Assembly: GCA_002413045.1 (NCBI GenBank)
Contig: DHWF01000031.1
Coordinates: 149,411 to 213,410, forward strand
Reading direction: 5' to 3'
DNA: 64,000 nucleotides
Source: Chloroflexi bacterium UBA5189
GTDB taxonomy: Bacteria > Chloroflexota > Limnocylindria > Limnocylindrales > CSP1-4
Shown here: positions 50,961 through 59,588 of the stretch, one piece after another
Numbering within the stretch: position 1 is the stretch's first letter
Layout of the letters: each line of letters starts with the position of its first letter
Notes under the pieces: model-generated
Told to the model about the DNA's origin: nothing
Database searches by the model: none
Seen by the model: only the letters and a program-made list of their open reading frames with translations
Position numbers and translations under genes: made by a program

Positions 50961-52484
50961 TCAGGCGGCGGAGGCGCCCGCGGTCACGCGGTTGAGGATC
51001 GTGCCGAGCGCCCGCTTGTACGGCAGGCCGTCGAAGTCGTTGAGCGGGTCCACCTCGAGCGGGTATTCCTCGGTCTTGCCGTCGAACCGGGTGTAGACGA
51101 CCGGGTAGATTGTCGCCCCATCGGATTCCACGGTCATCGCGACCGCGTCCGGGCCGCCGCCATCGAGGAAGCGGGTCAGGGGCATGATCCCCTCGTCGCG
51201 CACGCCGGTGTCGGGATCAAGGCTGACGACACTCGCGAGGTAGGCCTTCTGGTGCCATAGCTCCGGCGCGTACGTCGCCTCGGCGAGGAGGTAATCCCGC
51301 AGGTCCCCGATCTTGATCTCCGGCCGATCCATCTCGATCCCGAAGTGCCGCTCGGCGATCTCGCGGACGAGCACCCGGGCGTTGTAGCGGGACCCCTGAA
51401 CGGCGCCGGAGTTGGCCGGGATGCCGTGCTTCTTCAGGCCCGCGGCTCCCTGGCCGATCGTGCCGGCGAAGAAGATGCCGGGGACGCTCGCGCTCTCCCA
51501 GAAATCCGTCTGGGCGGGCAGCTTGGACTGGCCGAAGGTGGCCACGCCGAGGGCCGGCAGGTCGCGCAGCGGACAGACGAACCCGGTCGCCGAGATGACC
51601 TCGTCCGCCTCCACGTGCATCGGCATCGCGTTGTCGCTGCGCTCGAGCTCGACGAGCAGCGCGCCCGAGGACGAGCGGCTGATGCCCTTGATGCTGGCCG
51701 CCAGGATGTCGACGCCGCCGCCGAGGATCGAGTCCTCGAACGGCTGCACGTAGCGAGCCCGCACGCCGACGAGCGAGCGCGTCTCGATCGAGGTCTTGGC
51801 AGGCTTCGGTGACGCAAGTGAGATTCGGCTCGCCCACTGGAGCAGGCCGGTCGCGAGCTCGAAGCCCGAGTTCTGCTTGCCGATGATGAACAGCCGCTTG
51901 CCGGCGTACGACTCAGCCGCCCGGGTGTCCGCGTAGTGCACCGCGAGCTCGATGCCGGGCGTGGGCGGGTTCCACGGCTCGGCCACGCCGACGGCGAAGA
52001 TCGCGTACCGGCAGCGGTACTCACCGTCGCTGGTCGTCAGGATGAAGCGGTCGCCATCGGCGGTCTCCTCGCGCCGCGTCGCTTCCCAGCGGCAGCCGTA
52101 CCGGATCTGGAGGCCGGCACGATCGGCGAACGCCGTGAGCTGGGCTTCCATCTCCGGCCGTGACGGGAAGTCCGACGAGCCATCCATGAACTCGGCAGCG
52201 AGGCTGCGCAGCTCCGGCTCCCGCGCCAGGAGGCTGTTCCAGTCCCAGCGCTCGAAGGCGCGCGAGGTTTTCTCGGCAGGCGCGTACGGCTTGGTCCACG
52301 ACAGGAGGCGCTGGAAGAAGGGCCACTTCCGGAACATGCCGCCCGGCCCGGAGTCCGCGGAGATGACCGCGTGCTCGATGCCGCGCCGCCCCAGGAAGTA
52401 GGAGGTCTGCAGCGCGCCGGGCCCCGACCCGACGACGACGATCGGGTACTCGCCGGGCGGATACGGCTGCGCGGTGTCCGTCAT
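50961..52484 (-). CDS. FAD-dependent NAD(P)-binding oxidoreductase (flavin monooxygenase-like)
   Basis: 507 residues. Dinucleotide-binding motif at the N-terminus (PIVVVGSGPGALQTSYFLGR) and a second one in mid-protein (KRLFIIGKQNSGFELATGLL). ISATGFVCPLRDLPAL and VPGIFFAGTIGQGAAGLKKH belong to the family of flavin-containing monooxygenases and thioredoxin-reductase-like proteins. The start overlaps the stop of the upstream cNMP-binding gene (TGATG), so its expression is linked to that protein. Substrate unknown. Confidence 0.85.
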   Translation of the reverse strand: MTDTAQPYPPGEYPIVVVGSGPGALQTSYFLGRRGIEHAVISADSGPGGMFRKWPFFQRLLSWTKPYAPAEKTSRAFERWDWNSLLAREPELRSLAAEFMDGSSDFPSRPEMEAQLTAFADRAGLQIRYGCRWEATRREETADGDRFILTTSDGEYRCRYAIFAVGVAEPWNPPTPGIELAVHYADTRAAESYAGKRLFIIGKQNSGFELATGLLQWASRISLASPKPAKTSIETRSLVGVRARYVQPFEDSILGGGVDILAASIKGISRSSSGALLVELERSDNAMPMHVEADEVISATGFVCPLRDLPALGVATFGQSKLPAQTDFWESASVPGIFFAGTIGQGAAGLKKHGIPANSGAVQGSRYNARVLVREIAERHFGIEMDRPEIKIGDLRDYLLAEATYAPELWHQKAYLASVVSLDPDTGVRDEGIMPLTRFLDGGGPDAVAMTVESDGATIYPVVYTRFDGKTEEYPLEVDPLNDFDGLPYKRALGTILNRVTAGASAA

Positions 52485-52912
52485 CAGGTCTGCGCGAAGC
52501 GCCGGTTGGCGGCGCTGAGCCGGCGCGCCTGCGCCTGGAGCATCCGATACATCACCCGCGGGTGGTCGACGAGGAAGGACTCGACGTCCGGCCCGCCCAG
52601 GACGATGCAGCGCAGGGGGCGCGTCGCCACGACATCCGCGATCGGCGGCTCGCCGAGGAGCACGCTCACCTCGCCGAAGAACTCGCCGCGGGCGAGCGTC
52701 GCCCGCTTCATGCCATCGGCGACGACGTCGGCCTCGCCTTCGAGGATCACGTAGAAGCCGGAGCCGGTCAGGCCCTGCCGGAGGACGCGCGCATCCTTCG
52801 GGAAGAACGCCTCCTCGAACCGGCTCGCGACGCCCATCAGCTGGGGTCGCGCCAGGTCGACGAAGATCGCCATCCCTGCGATCGCATCGGCGATCTCGTC
52901 ACGGGTCGCCAT
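52484..52912 (-). CDS. Single-domain cyclic-nucleotide-binding protein
   Basis: 142 residues. A cNMP-binding fold: DARVLRQGLTGSGFYVILEG, phosphate-binding cassette ARGEFFGEVSVLLGEPPIAD and a C-terminal helix (MYRMLQAQARRLSAANRRF). No helix-turn-helix follows, so it is a stand-alone receptor rather than a Crp-type regulator. Coupled to the flavoprotein gene downstream and divergent from another cNMP-binding protein gene. Confidence 0.88.
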   Translation of the reverse strand: MATRDEIADAIAGMAIFVDLARPQLMGVASRFEEAFFPKDARVLRQGLTGSGFYVILEGEADVVADGMKRATLARGEFFGEVSVLLGEPPIADVVATRPLRCIVLGGPDVESFLVDHPRVMYRMLQAQARRLSAANRRFAQT

Positions 52913-53047
52913 CGAGCCCTCCAGGTGCACGCGGGCGTGTCGCCAGGCTCCGATTCTGCACTCGATCGCAAGACGCTGCGCGCCGGGTTGACGGCGCGCG
53001 GGCGCACGTTCAGCATCGTGCCAGCCCACCCATCGTTGGAGGACTGG

Positions 53048-53476
53048 ATGACGCTGACCCATGACCGGCGCGCCGAGCTGCTGGCCGCCTGCCAGCTGTT
53101 CAAGGGGATCGATGCCGCCGGGCTGTCCGGCCTCGCCGACGTCGCCACGCCGGTCGACTTCCCGCCCGGCCACGTCATCGCGCGCCAGGGCGACATCGGG
53201 ACGGGCTTCTTCGTGGTGATCTCCGGCCTCGTGCGCGTGGTCCGCGACGGCGAGATCGTGGCCCGCCTCGGGCCCGGCGAGTTCTTCGGCGAGCTGTCGG
53301 TGCTCGACCGTCTGCCGCGCAATGCCACGGTCGCCGCGGAGGTCGCGACGAGCTGCCTCGCCCTCGCCTCGTGGGACTTCGAGAAGGTCCTCCTCGACCA
53401 GCCGGCACTGACGCTGTCGATCCTCCGCGGCGTGGCCGCCCGCCTGCGCGCGGTGACCGACTCCACGCGCCACTGA
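53048..53476 (+). CDS. Single-domain cyclic-nucleotide-binding protein (second copy)
   Basis: 142 residues. cNMP fold: GHVIARQGDIGTGFFVVISG, phosphate-binding cassette LGPGEFFGELSVLDRLPRNA with the key Glu, and C-terminal helix (LTLSILRGVAARLRAV). Again without DNA-binding domain. Start ATG has ggagg upstream. Its TGA overlaps the ATG of the cyclase gene (TGATG), pairing a receptor with a second-messenger-making enzyme. Confidence 0.88.
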   Translation: MTLTHDRRAELLAACQLFKGIDAAGLSGLADVATPVDFPPGHVIARQGDIGTGFFVVISGLVRVVRDGEIVARLGPGEFFGELSVLDRLPRNATVAAEVATSCLALASWDFEKVLLDQPALTLSILRGVAARLRAVTDSTRH

Positions 53477-56241
53477 TGACCGGCGCGCCGCCGGCGAGCG
53501 GCGGGGTCGTAACGTTCCTGTTCTCCGACATCGAGGGCTCGACGCGTCTGCTCGACGAGATCGGGCCGGCGGCATACAGCGCGGTCCTGGAACGGCATCG
53601 GACGATCCTGCGCACCGCCTTCGCCCGGCACGGTGGTCGCGAACAGGGCACCGAGGGCGATTCGTTCTTCGTGATCTTCGACACCGCCCGCGAGGCCGTG
53701 CTGGCGGCGGCCGAAAGCCAGCGCGACCTCGGCACGGAACGCTGGCCGGATGGTGTCGAGGTCAACGTGCGGATGGGCCTCCACGCCGGCGAGGCGTCCG
53801 CGTCCGCGGGTGGCTTCGTCGGGCTGGACATCCATCGGGCAGCCCGGATCGCCGCTGCCGCGCACGGCGGCCAGATCGTCGTCTCGGACGCGGTCAGGAC
53901 GCTGGCGGCCGCGGAGCTCGTTCCGGACGTGTCGCTGCGCGGCCTCGGCAACCACCGGCTCAAGGACCTCCGCGAGCCGCAGCCGTTGCTCCAGGTGGTG
54001 GCCGCCGGGCTCCGCATGGAGTTCCCGCCGCTGCGCTCCATCGATGCCCGACCGAACAACCTGCCGAGGCAGCTGACCTCGTTCGTCGGGCGCGAGCGGG
54101 AGCTGGGCGAGGCGGGCCGGCTGCTCGCGGCGAACCGGCTCGTGACGCTGACGGGCCCCGGCGGAACCGGCAAGACCCGCCTCTCGCTGCAGGTCGCCGC
54201 TGATGCGGCCGAAGACTTCCCGGACGGCATCTTCTTCGTCGCCCTCGAAACCGTCCGCGACCCGAGCCTGGTGCCGTCCCGGCTCGCGGCGGCCGTCGGG
54301 ATCGCCGAGCCGGCGCGGCGCACCGCGACCGAGGTCCTCGAGGAGTGGCTCGCCGGCAAGCGGGTCCTGTTCGTCCTCGACAACTTCGAGCAGGTCCTCG
54401 ACGCCGGGCCGATCATCGCCGGCTTGCTGCGGGTCGCCCCGGACCTCAAGGTGCTCGCGACGTCGCGCGCCGCGCTGCACGTCTCCGGCGAGCAGGAATA
54501 CCCCGTTCCCGGCTTGCCGACCCCGCCGGACCTGAGCCAGATGACGGCCCTCGAACGGGCGAACCTGCCCGCGAGCGAGCGCAGCCTCGATCCGGCAACC
54601 CTGTCGACGTACGAGGCGGTCCGACTGTTCGTCGCTCGCGCTCGCGCGGTAAAGCCGGGCTTCGCGGTGACGAACGAGAACGCCCCGGCGGTCGCCGCGA
54701 TCTGCGTCCGACTGCACGGCATGCCGCTCGCGATCGAGCTTGCGGCGGCGCGGGTGAAGCTGCTCGCGCCAGACGCGATCCTGACCCGCCTCGAGCACCA
54801 GCTGAACGTGCTCGCGGCAGGCTCGCGCGACCTGCCCGAGCGGCAGCAGACGCTGCGCGGCGCGATCGCCTGGAGCTACGACATCCTCGACGAGCCGTGC
54901 CGCGTGCTGCTGGACCGGCTGTCGGTCTTTGCCGGCGACATCGAGCTGGACGCGGCGGAGGCGGTGTGCGGGCCGGCGTCCGAGCTCGGCCAGGACGTCG
55001 TGGACGGCCTGTTCTCGCTCGCCAACCAGAGCCTGATCCGGACCATCGAGGATCCGAACGTCCCGCGCTTCAAGATGCTCGACACCATCCGCGAGTACGC
55101 CAGCGAGCAGCTCGAGGCGCGCGGCCAGCGAGCGGACCTCGAGGCTCGCCACGGCCATTGGTTCGTCGAGTTCGCGCGGCGCGGCGCGGCCGAGCTGAAC
55201 GGCGCCGACCAGCGTCGCTGGCTGGAGGCGTTCGAGCACGCGCACGACAATATCCGGGTCGCATTCGATCGAGCGGTCGCGCGCGAGGATGACGCCACCG
55301 CGATCAACCTCGGCTTCGCCGCGTGGCGGTTCTGGCAGAAGCGCGGCCACCTGTACGAGGCCCGGCGTCGCCTCGAGGCGATCGCCGCCGCGGATTGGTC
55401 GAAGCGCGACCCGATCCTCCGGGCCCGGCTCATGGAGGCTCTCGGGGGCGTGGCCTGGTGGCAGGGCGACGTCGCGAGGATGGGCCCGGTCTACAAGGAG
55501 GCGGCCGAGATCTGGCGCTCGATGGACGACCGCGCCGAGCTGGCCAATGCGCTCTACAACTACTCGTTCACGTTCACGGTCCCGCCCGACACGGTTGCCG
55601 GCGCGAGGATCGACGCCGATCCCACGGGCGAGGGCCGGGCGACGCTCCAGGAGGCCCTGGCGATCTACCGCGAGCTCGGCGACGAGCGCGGCGAGGCGAA
55701 TGTGCTGTGGGGCCTCGGCAACCAGCGCTATTTCGAGAACGCGATCGACTCCGGGTCGGAGGACCTCCGGCTTGCCCTTGCCAAGTTCCGCAAGGTCGGC
55801 GACCGGACGATGGAGGGCTGGACCCTGCACATGCTCGGCAGCGCGATGATCCGGGCTGGGCAACTCGGCGAGGCCCGCTCCGATCTCCTGGAGGCGGTTC
55901 AGCTCTTTCACGGCGCAAGCGACGCTGCGGGCCTGACCCTCGTCCTCGACGACCTGTCGTCACTCGCGATCGCGGAGGGCCAGCGCGATCGAGCCGGTCG
56001 ACTGTGGGGCGCCGCCCGCAACCTCGTGGCGACGACGGGCGCGACCCTGGCCTCGTTTGTCGACGACTCCGTCGAGCTCGAGAACCGTCCGAACGTGCGG
56101 AAGTCGATCCCGCCGGACGACCTGGATCGCCTCGCCCGGGAAGGCGCGGCGATGACCCTCGACCATGTCGTTGCCTATGCCCTCGAGCAGACCGACGACG
56201 CTTCGGAAGGCATCCGGGCGGAGGGCGGCGGCGCCCTCTAG
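53476..56241 (+). CDS. Class III cyclase fused to NB-ARC-like ATPase and TPR region
   Basis: 921 residues. Residues ~12-175: class III cyclase (VTFLFSDIEGSTRLLDEIGP, GTEGDSFFVIF, GLDIHRAARIAAAAHGGQ); the adenine-selecting Lys and the usual Asn are replaced, as in other fused members. Residues ~195-430: ATPase with Walker A (LTGPGGTGKTRLSLQVA), Walker B (RVLFVLDNFEQVL) and RNBS-like LKVLATSRAALHVSGE, the SWACOS/AfsR-type P-loop module. The rest (~430-900) is helical, with TPR-like repeats (EALAIYRELGDERGEANVLW). Such proteins act as large regulators. The start is fixed by TGATG overlap with the cNMP-binding gene. No C-terminal DNA-binding domain is apparent. Confidence 0.88.
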   Translation: MTGAPPASGGVVTFLFSDIEGSTRLLDEIGPAAYSAVLERHRTILRTAFARHGGREQGTEGDSFFVIFDTAREAVLAAAESQRDLGTERWPDGVEVNVRMGLHAGEASASAGGFVGLDIHRAARIAAAAHGGQIVVSDAVRTLAAAELVPDVSLRGLGNHRLKDLREPQPLLQVVAAGLRMEFPPLRSIDARPNNLPRQLTSFVGRERELGEAGRLLAANRLVTLTGPGGTGKTRLSLQVAADAAEDFPDGIFFVALETVRDPSLVPSRLAAAVGIAEPARRTATEVLEEWLAGKRVLFVLDNFEQVLDAGPIIAGLLRVAPDLKVLATSRAALHVSGEQEYPVPGLPTPPDLSQMTALERANLPASERSLDPATLSTYEAVRLFVARARAVKPGFAVTNENAPAVAAICVRLHGMPLAIELAAARVKLLAPDAILTRLEHQLNVLAAGSRDLPERQQTLRGAIAWSYDILDEPCRVLLDRLSVFAGDIELDAAEAVCGPASELGQDVVDGLFSLANQSLIRTIEDPNVPRFKMLDTIREYASEQLEARGQRADLEARHGHWFVEFARRGAAELNGADQRRWLEAFEHAHDNIRVAFDRAVAREDDATAINLGFAAWRFWQKRGHLYEARRRLEAIAAADWSKRDPILRARLMEALGGVAWWQGDVARMGPVYKEAAEIWRSMDDRAELANALYNYSFTFTVPPDTVAGARIDADPTGEGRATLQEALAIYRELGDERGEANVLWGLGNQRYFENAIDSGSEDLRLALAKFRKVGDRTMEGWTLHMLGSAMIRAGQLGEARSDLLEAVQLFHGASDAAGLTLVLDDLSSLAIAEGQRDRAGRLWGAARNLVATTGATLASFVDDSVELENRPNVRKSIPPDDLDRLAREGAAMTLDHVVAYALEQTDDASEGIRAEGGGAL

Positions 56242-56250
56242 ACTCCCGGC

Positions 56251-57114
56251 ATGACCCTGCAGCCGATGCCCAAGGAGCCCTCGGGGATCCCGAAGAACCC
56301 CGGGCGCACGGAGCTCGGGCTGAAGGCGACGCTGCTCTTCCCGAACAAGGCGATCGTCGACCAGTACTACGTCCCGCTGATCTACACCGCGTGCCGGACG
56401 TGCTACTCGGAGCTCACCCCGGAGGACATCTTCCGGAAGGCCGCCGACGGCGAGATCGACCAGGCCAAGATGCAGCGGCTGATCTCGAACGTCATCGAAT
56501 CCGGCCACGGCTCCACCATCGAGCACGTCGTCTTCACCTTCGGCATCAGCGGCGTCTCACGGACCCTGTCGCACCAGCTCGTCCGGCACCGCGCCGGCGT
56601 TGCGTTCGACCAGCAGAGCCAGCGCTACGTCACGTTCAAGAAGGCGTCGACGATGCTGCCCCAGTCGATCGCCGAGGCGGACCCCGCGATCCGGGCGGAG
56701 TACGAGGAGCAGATCGAGGGCTCGATGGCGCTGTACGGCGACCTCGTGGGCGCCGGCATCCCGGGTGAGGACGCGCGCTTCGTGTTCCCGAACGCGACGC
56801 GCACCAACCTGGTCATGACCGTCAACCTTCGCGCTCTCATCCACATGTCCGGCCTGCGGCTGTGCACGATGGCCCAGTGGGAGATCCGCCGGCTGTTCCA
56901 GCAGATCCGGCACGAGATCTTCCAGGTGTCGCCGTTCCTCGGCTCGTTCCTGGCCCCGAAGTGCGTCCCGCTCGGCTACTGCGACGAGATGAACAACCGC
57001 GACGGCCACTGCCCGATCCGGCCACACAAGGACCAGGTCCTCGAGGCGTGGGCCGAGAAGGCCAAGGCAGCCCGCGCCGCCGGGCGCGACCTGCCGCTCA
57101 ACCCGATCGGCTGA
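56251..57114 (+). CDS. thyX: FAD-dependent thymidylate synthase
   Basis: 287 residues, longer than the usual ~230-250. The ThyX signature RHR-x7-S is RHRAGVAFDQQSQRY, and GHGSTIEHVVFTFGISGVSR and the C-terminal FLAPKCVPLGYCDE region are present. It makes dTMP from dUMP with reduced FAD and methylenetetrahydrofolate. Adjacent genes do not form a folate operon. Confidence 0.95.
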   Translation: MTLQPMPKEPSGIPKNPGRTELGLKATLLFPNKAIVDQYYVPLIYTACRTCYSELTPEDIFRKAADGEIDQAKMQRLISNVIESGHGSTIEHVVFTFGISGVSRTLSHQLVRHRAGVAFDQQSQRYVTFKKASTMLPQSIAEADPAIRAEYEEQIEGSMALYGDLVGAGIPGEDARFVFPNATRTNLVMTVNLRALIHMSGLRLCTMAQWEIRRLFQQIRHEIFQVSPFLGSFLAPKCVPLGYCDEMNNRDGHCPIRPHKDQVLEAWAEKAKAARAAGRDLPLNPIG

Positions 57115-57142
57115 CCCACACTCGGGGCATTGCCGGAGTCGC

Positions 57143-58000
57143 CTACTCCAGGTCGGCGACGAAGCGGCGGATGACGCGGGCGAAGCGCGGGCCGGCCTCG
57201 GCGCCGGCGGCGAGGACCTCCGCGTGGGTGAGCGGCTCGCCCGTGTAGCCGGCGCCGGCGTTCGTGACGAGCGAGATGCCGCACACCTCGAGGCCGGCCC
57301 ATCGCGCCGCGATGCACTCCAGCACCGTCGACATGCCGACGGCGTGGCCGCCCATCGACGCGAACAGGCGGACCTCCGCAGGCGTCTCGTAGTTCGGGCC
57401 GGTGAGGCCCACGTAGATGCCGTCGGCGAGCTCGACGCCCTCGGCGCGCCCTGCCTCGTGAAGCCGGGCGCGAAGCCGCCGGCTCCAGGCATCGGTCAGG
57501 TCGGTGAATCGCTCGCCGATCGCGTCCGCGTTGGGCCCGATGAGCGGGTTCAGCCCCGTCATGTTGATGTGATCGCTGATGACCATGAGCGTGCCCGGCC
57601 CGAACGACGGATCCAGGCCGCCCGCCGCGTTCGTCAGCACGACCGCCGTCGCCCCGAGCCGCCGGAACAGGAGGACCGGCTGGATCACCAGGCCGGGCGC
57701 ATTGCCCTCGTACAGGTGGAGCCGCCCCTGGAGCATCACCACGGGGCGACCGGCGAGTCTGCCGAGCAGGAGGCGGCCGACATGGCCGGGCGCGGTCGCG
57801 GCCGGCCAGCCGGGCAGCTCGGCGAACGGGATGGCGACCGCGTCCTCCAGATCGTCGGCGAGGCCGCCCAGCCCCGAGCCGAGCACGATCCCGATCTCCG
57901 GCACGAGGTCGGTGCGCGCCCGGACCGCGGCCTCCAGCGCGTCGAGGCGCGCGGACTGATCGGCTGGTGGGATGGGCGTCGCCGGGGAGACGTCAGTCAC
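57143..58000 (-). CDS. punA: Purine nucleoside phosphorylase
   Basis: 285 residues. PNP trimeric-type signatures: GIVLGSGLGGLADDLEDAV, VVLTNAAGGLDPSFGPG, GLTGPNYETPAEVRLFASMG and VGMSTVLECIAA, then SLVTNAGAGYTGEPLTH. It splits purine nucleosides to base and ribose-1-phosphate. I start it at the GTG at 58000, which has ggagg at 6 bases and gives the usual length; an in-frame GTG at 58093 would add 31 residues. Confidence 0.93.
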   Translation of the reverse strand: MTDVSPATPIPPADQSARLDALEAAVRARTDLVPEIGIVLGSGLGGLADDLEDAVAIPFAELPGWPAATAPGHVGRLLLGRLAGRPVVMLQGRLHLYEGNAPGLVIQPVLLFRRLGATAVVLTNAAGGLDPSFGPGTLMVISDHINMTGLNPLIGPNADAIGERFTDLTDAWSRRLRARLHEAGRAEGVELADGIYVGLTGPNYETPAEVRLFASMGGHAVGMSTVLECIAARWAGLEVCGISLVTNAGAGYTGEPLTHAEVLAAGAEAGPRFARVIRRFVADLE

Positions 58001-58365
58001 GCGGGCCTCCAGAGCTTCGTCCAGGGGCGACGGCCGAAGGCCCGCAAGCCTCTGCGGGCCCGACGAGAGTACCGACACCGGGATGCCGGTCACGTCCCGC
58101 CGAGCCGCCCCAGGGACGACGCAGGAACGTCGTCGCGACCGGGTACAGAAGCGCCCGAAGCGACCGGCCCTGGCGCGAGAGTCCCCTTGATGTGATCTCG
58201 GATCCTCTCGACCTTGGCGGCCCCTTCGGGCAAGACGGATACTGCCGCCGGGGGGACCCCGGTGTCCATCGGGTTATCCACGACTTTTCGTGCTCCGCGG
58301 GCGTCGCTATCCACCACTTGCCGGTGCGTGTGGACAGCTGGTGGACAAGCGTCGTTGGGTCGCCC
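58001..58365 (-). other. Intergenic region between purine phosphorylase and moaA genes
   Basis: About 365 bases. The right part (58274-58348) carries DnaA-box-like nonamers. A minus-strand frame of ~59 codons from 58269 (MDTGVPPAAVSVLPEGAAKV) has no ribosome site and is not supported. The left part has short GC-rich inverted repeats (for example gcccgcaagcctctgcgggc near 58042) that could be a weak terminator. Confidence 0.5.
58274..58348 (+). promoter_or_regulatory. Cluster of four DnaA-box-like nonamers
   Basis: ttatccacg (58274-58282) and ctatccacc (58307-58315) on the plus strand, and ctgtccaca (58329-58337) and ttgtccacc (58340-58348) on the minus strand. Three of the four differ from TTATCCACA or TTGTCCACA at a single base. 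The last two are 11 bp apart. Confidence 0.45.
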
Positions 58366-59415
58366 TCATCCGCCGAGGGCGAACATCTCGATCTTCGGCA
58401 GGTGGTTCGTGGCGGCCGCCCGGCGCTCCGAGTAGCGATCGTCGCGGCCGGCCCAGACGCCGGTGACCAGGGCGGCGAGGTCCTCGTCCGAGAGCCCGGC
58501 CCGGAGCGGGTCGCGCAAGTCGTGCCCGACCGCGCTGAACAGGCACGTGTACAGCTTGCCCTCCGCCGACAGGCGGGCGCGGGTGCAGTCGCCGCAGAAC
58601 GGGCGCGTGACCGACGCGATGACGCCGATCTCACCCTTGCCATCGGCGTAGCGCCAGCGCTCGGCGACCTCGCCGGGGTAGCTCGGTGGCTCGGCCTCCA
58701 GCGGCCAATCCCGGCCGATCGACTCGATGACCTCCATCGCCGGGACGACCTCGTCGAGTCGCCAGCCGTTCGTGGTCCCGACGTCCATGTATTCGATGAA
58801 CCGAAGGATGTGGCCCTCGTCGCGCGCCCAGCCTGCGAGGTCGAGGATGCCGCCGTCATTCTCGCCGCGCTTCAGCACGACATTGATCTTCACCGGCCCG
58901 AGACCGGCCTGCCGCGCGGCGTCGATGCCGTCGAGGATCCTGGCGACCGGGAAGTCGACGCCGTTCATCCGCCGGAAGGTCTCGTCATCGAGCGAGTCCA
59001 GGGACACCGTCACGCGGCGGAGGCCCGCATCGGCAAGGGGCTGGGCGAGCTGGCGCAGCGCGGAACCGTTGGTGGTCAGCGCGAGATCGAGCGGCTCGCC
59101 GTCCGGTGTCCGCAGCGCCGCGAGCTGGGCGATGAGGTCCGGCAGGCCGCGCCGAACGGTCGGCTCGCCGCCGGTGATGCGGAGCTTGTGCACGCCAAGG
59201 CCCACGAACACCGACGCGAGCCGGCGAATCTCCTCGTAGCTGAGGATCTCGTCGCGGGGGAGAAACGCGTAGTCCCGCCCGAAGACCTCGCTCGGCATGC
59301 AGTACGGGCAGCGGAAGTTGCACCGGTCGGTGACCGAGACGCGCAGGTCGCGCAGGGCACGCCCGAGTCGGTCACGTGTACCCGCGGGATTGATCGCCGG
59401 CGCCTCGTCGAGCAT
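58366..59415 (-). CDS. moaA: GTP 3',8-cyclase (MoaA), molybdenum cofactor synthesis
   Basis: 349 residues. Radical-SAM cluster CNFRCPYC (Cys-x3-Cys-x2-Cys) at the N-terminal part, second iron-sulfur cluster FCGDCTRARLSAEGKLYTC near the C-terminus, and the terminal Gly-Gly (FALGG) that is characteristic of MoaA. It converts GTP to 3',8-cyclo-H2-GTP. The ATG at 59415 is used because the upstream extension is arginine-rich. Other moa genes are not in the window. Confidence 0.96.
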   Translation of the reverse strand: MLDEAPAINPAGTRDRLGRALRDLRVSVTDRCNFRCPYCMPSEVFGRDYAFLPRDEILSYEEIRRLASVFVGLGVHKLRITGGEPTVRRGLPDLIAQLAALRTPDGEPLDLALTTNGSALRQLAQPLADAGLRRVTVSLDSLDDETFRRMNGVDFPVARILDGIDAARQAGLGPVKINVVLKRGENDGGILDLAGWARDEGHILRFIEYMDVGTTNGWRLDEVVPAMEVIESIGRDWPLEAEPPSYPGEVAERWRYADGKGEIGVIASVTRPFCGDCTRARLSAEGKLYTCLFSAVGHDLRDPLRAGLSDEDLAALVTGVWAGRDDRYSERRAAATNHLPKIEMFALGG

Positions 59416-59588
59416 TCGTACAGGGTAGCGTCGGTCCCGAATCGACCCTCCCGGGCACGGACCGGTACCTCCGGGCCGGTGCCGCGGTACCACCGGCTCA
59501 CTACCCCAGACGCGACCGCACCACGACCATCCAGTACGTCCGGCACCGGAGTAAGCCGGGCTACCACGCGCCGAGGTTCGCCCAAGCG

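Noticed and set aside
52837..55911. A minus-strand open frame of about 1020 codons opposite the cyclase-ATPase-TPR gene
   Set aside because: It is a by-product of high GC in the opposite strand: its translation is rich in Arg, Asp, Val and His without domains, while the plus strand encodes recognisable motifs throughout.
58274..58348. Interpretation of the DnaA-box-like cluster as the chromosome origin
   Set aside because: No dnaA, dnaN, gyrB or rpmH is nearby and there is no AT-rich unwinding region; only a regulatory or titration role is kept as a possibility.
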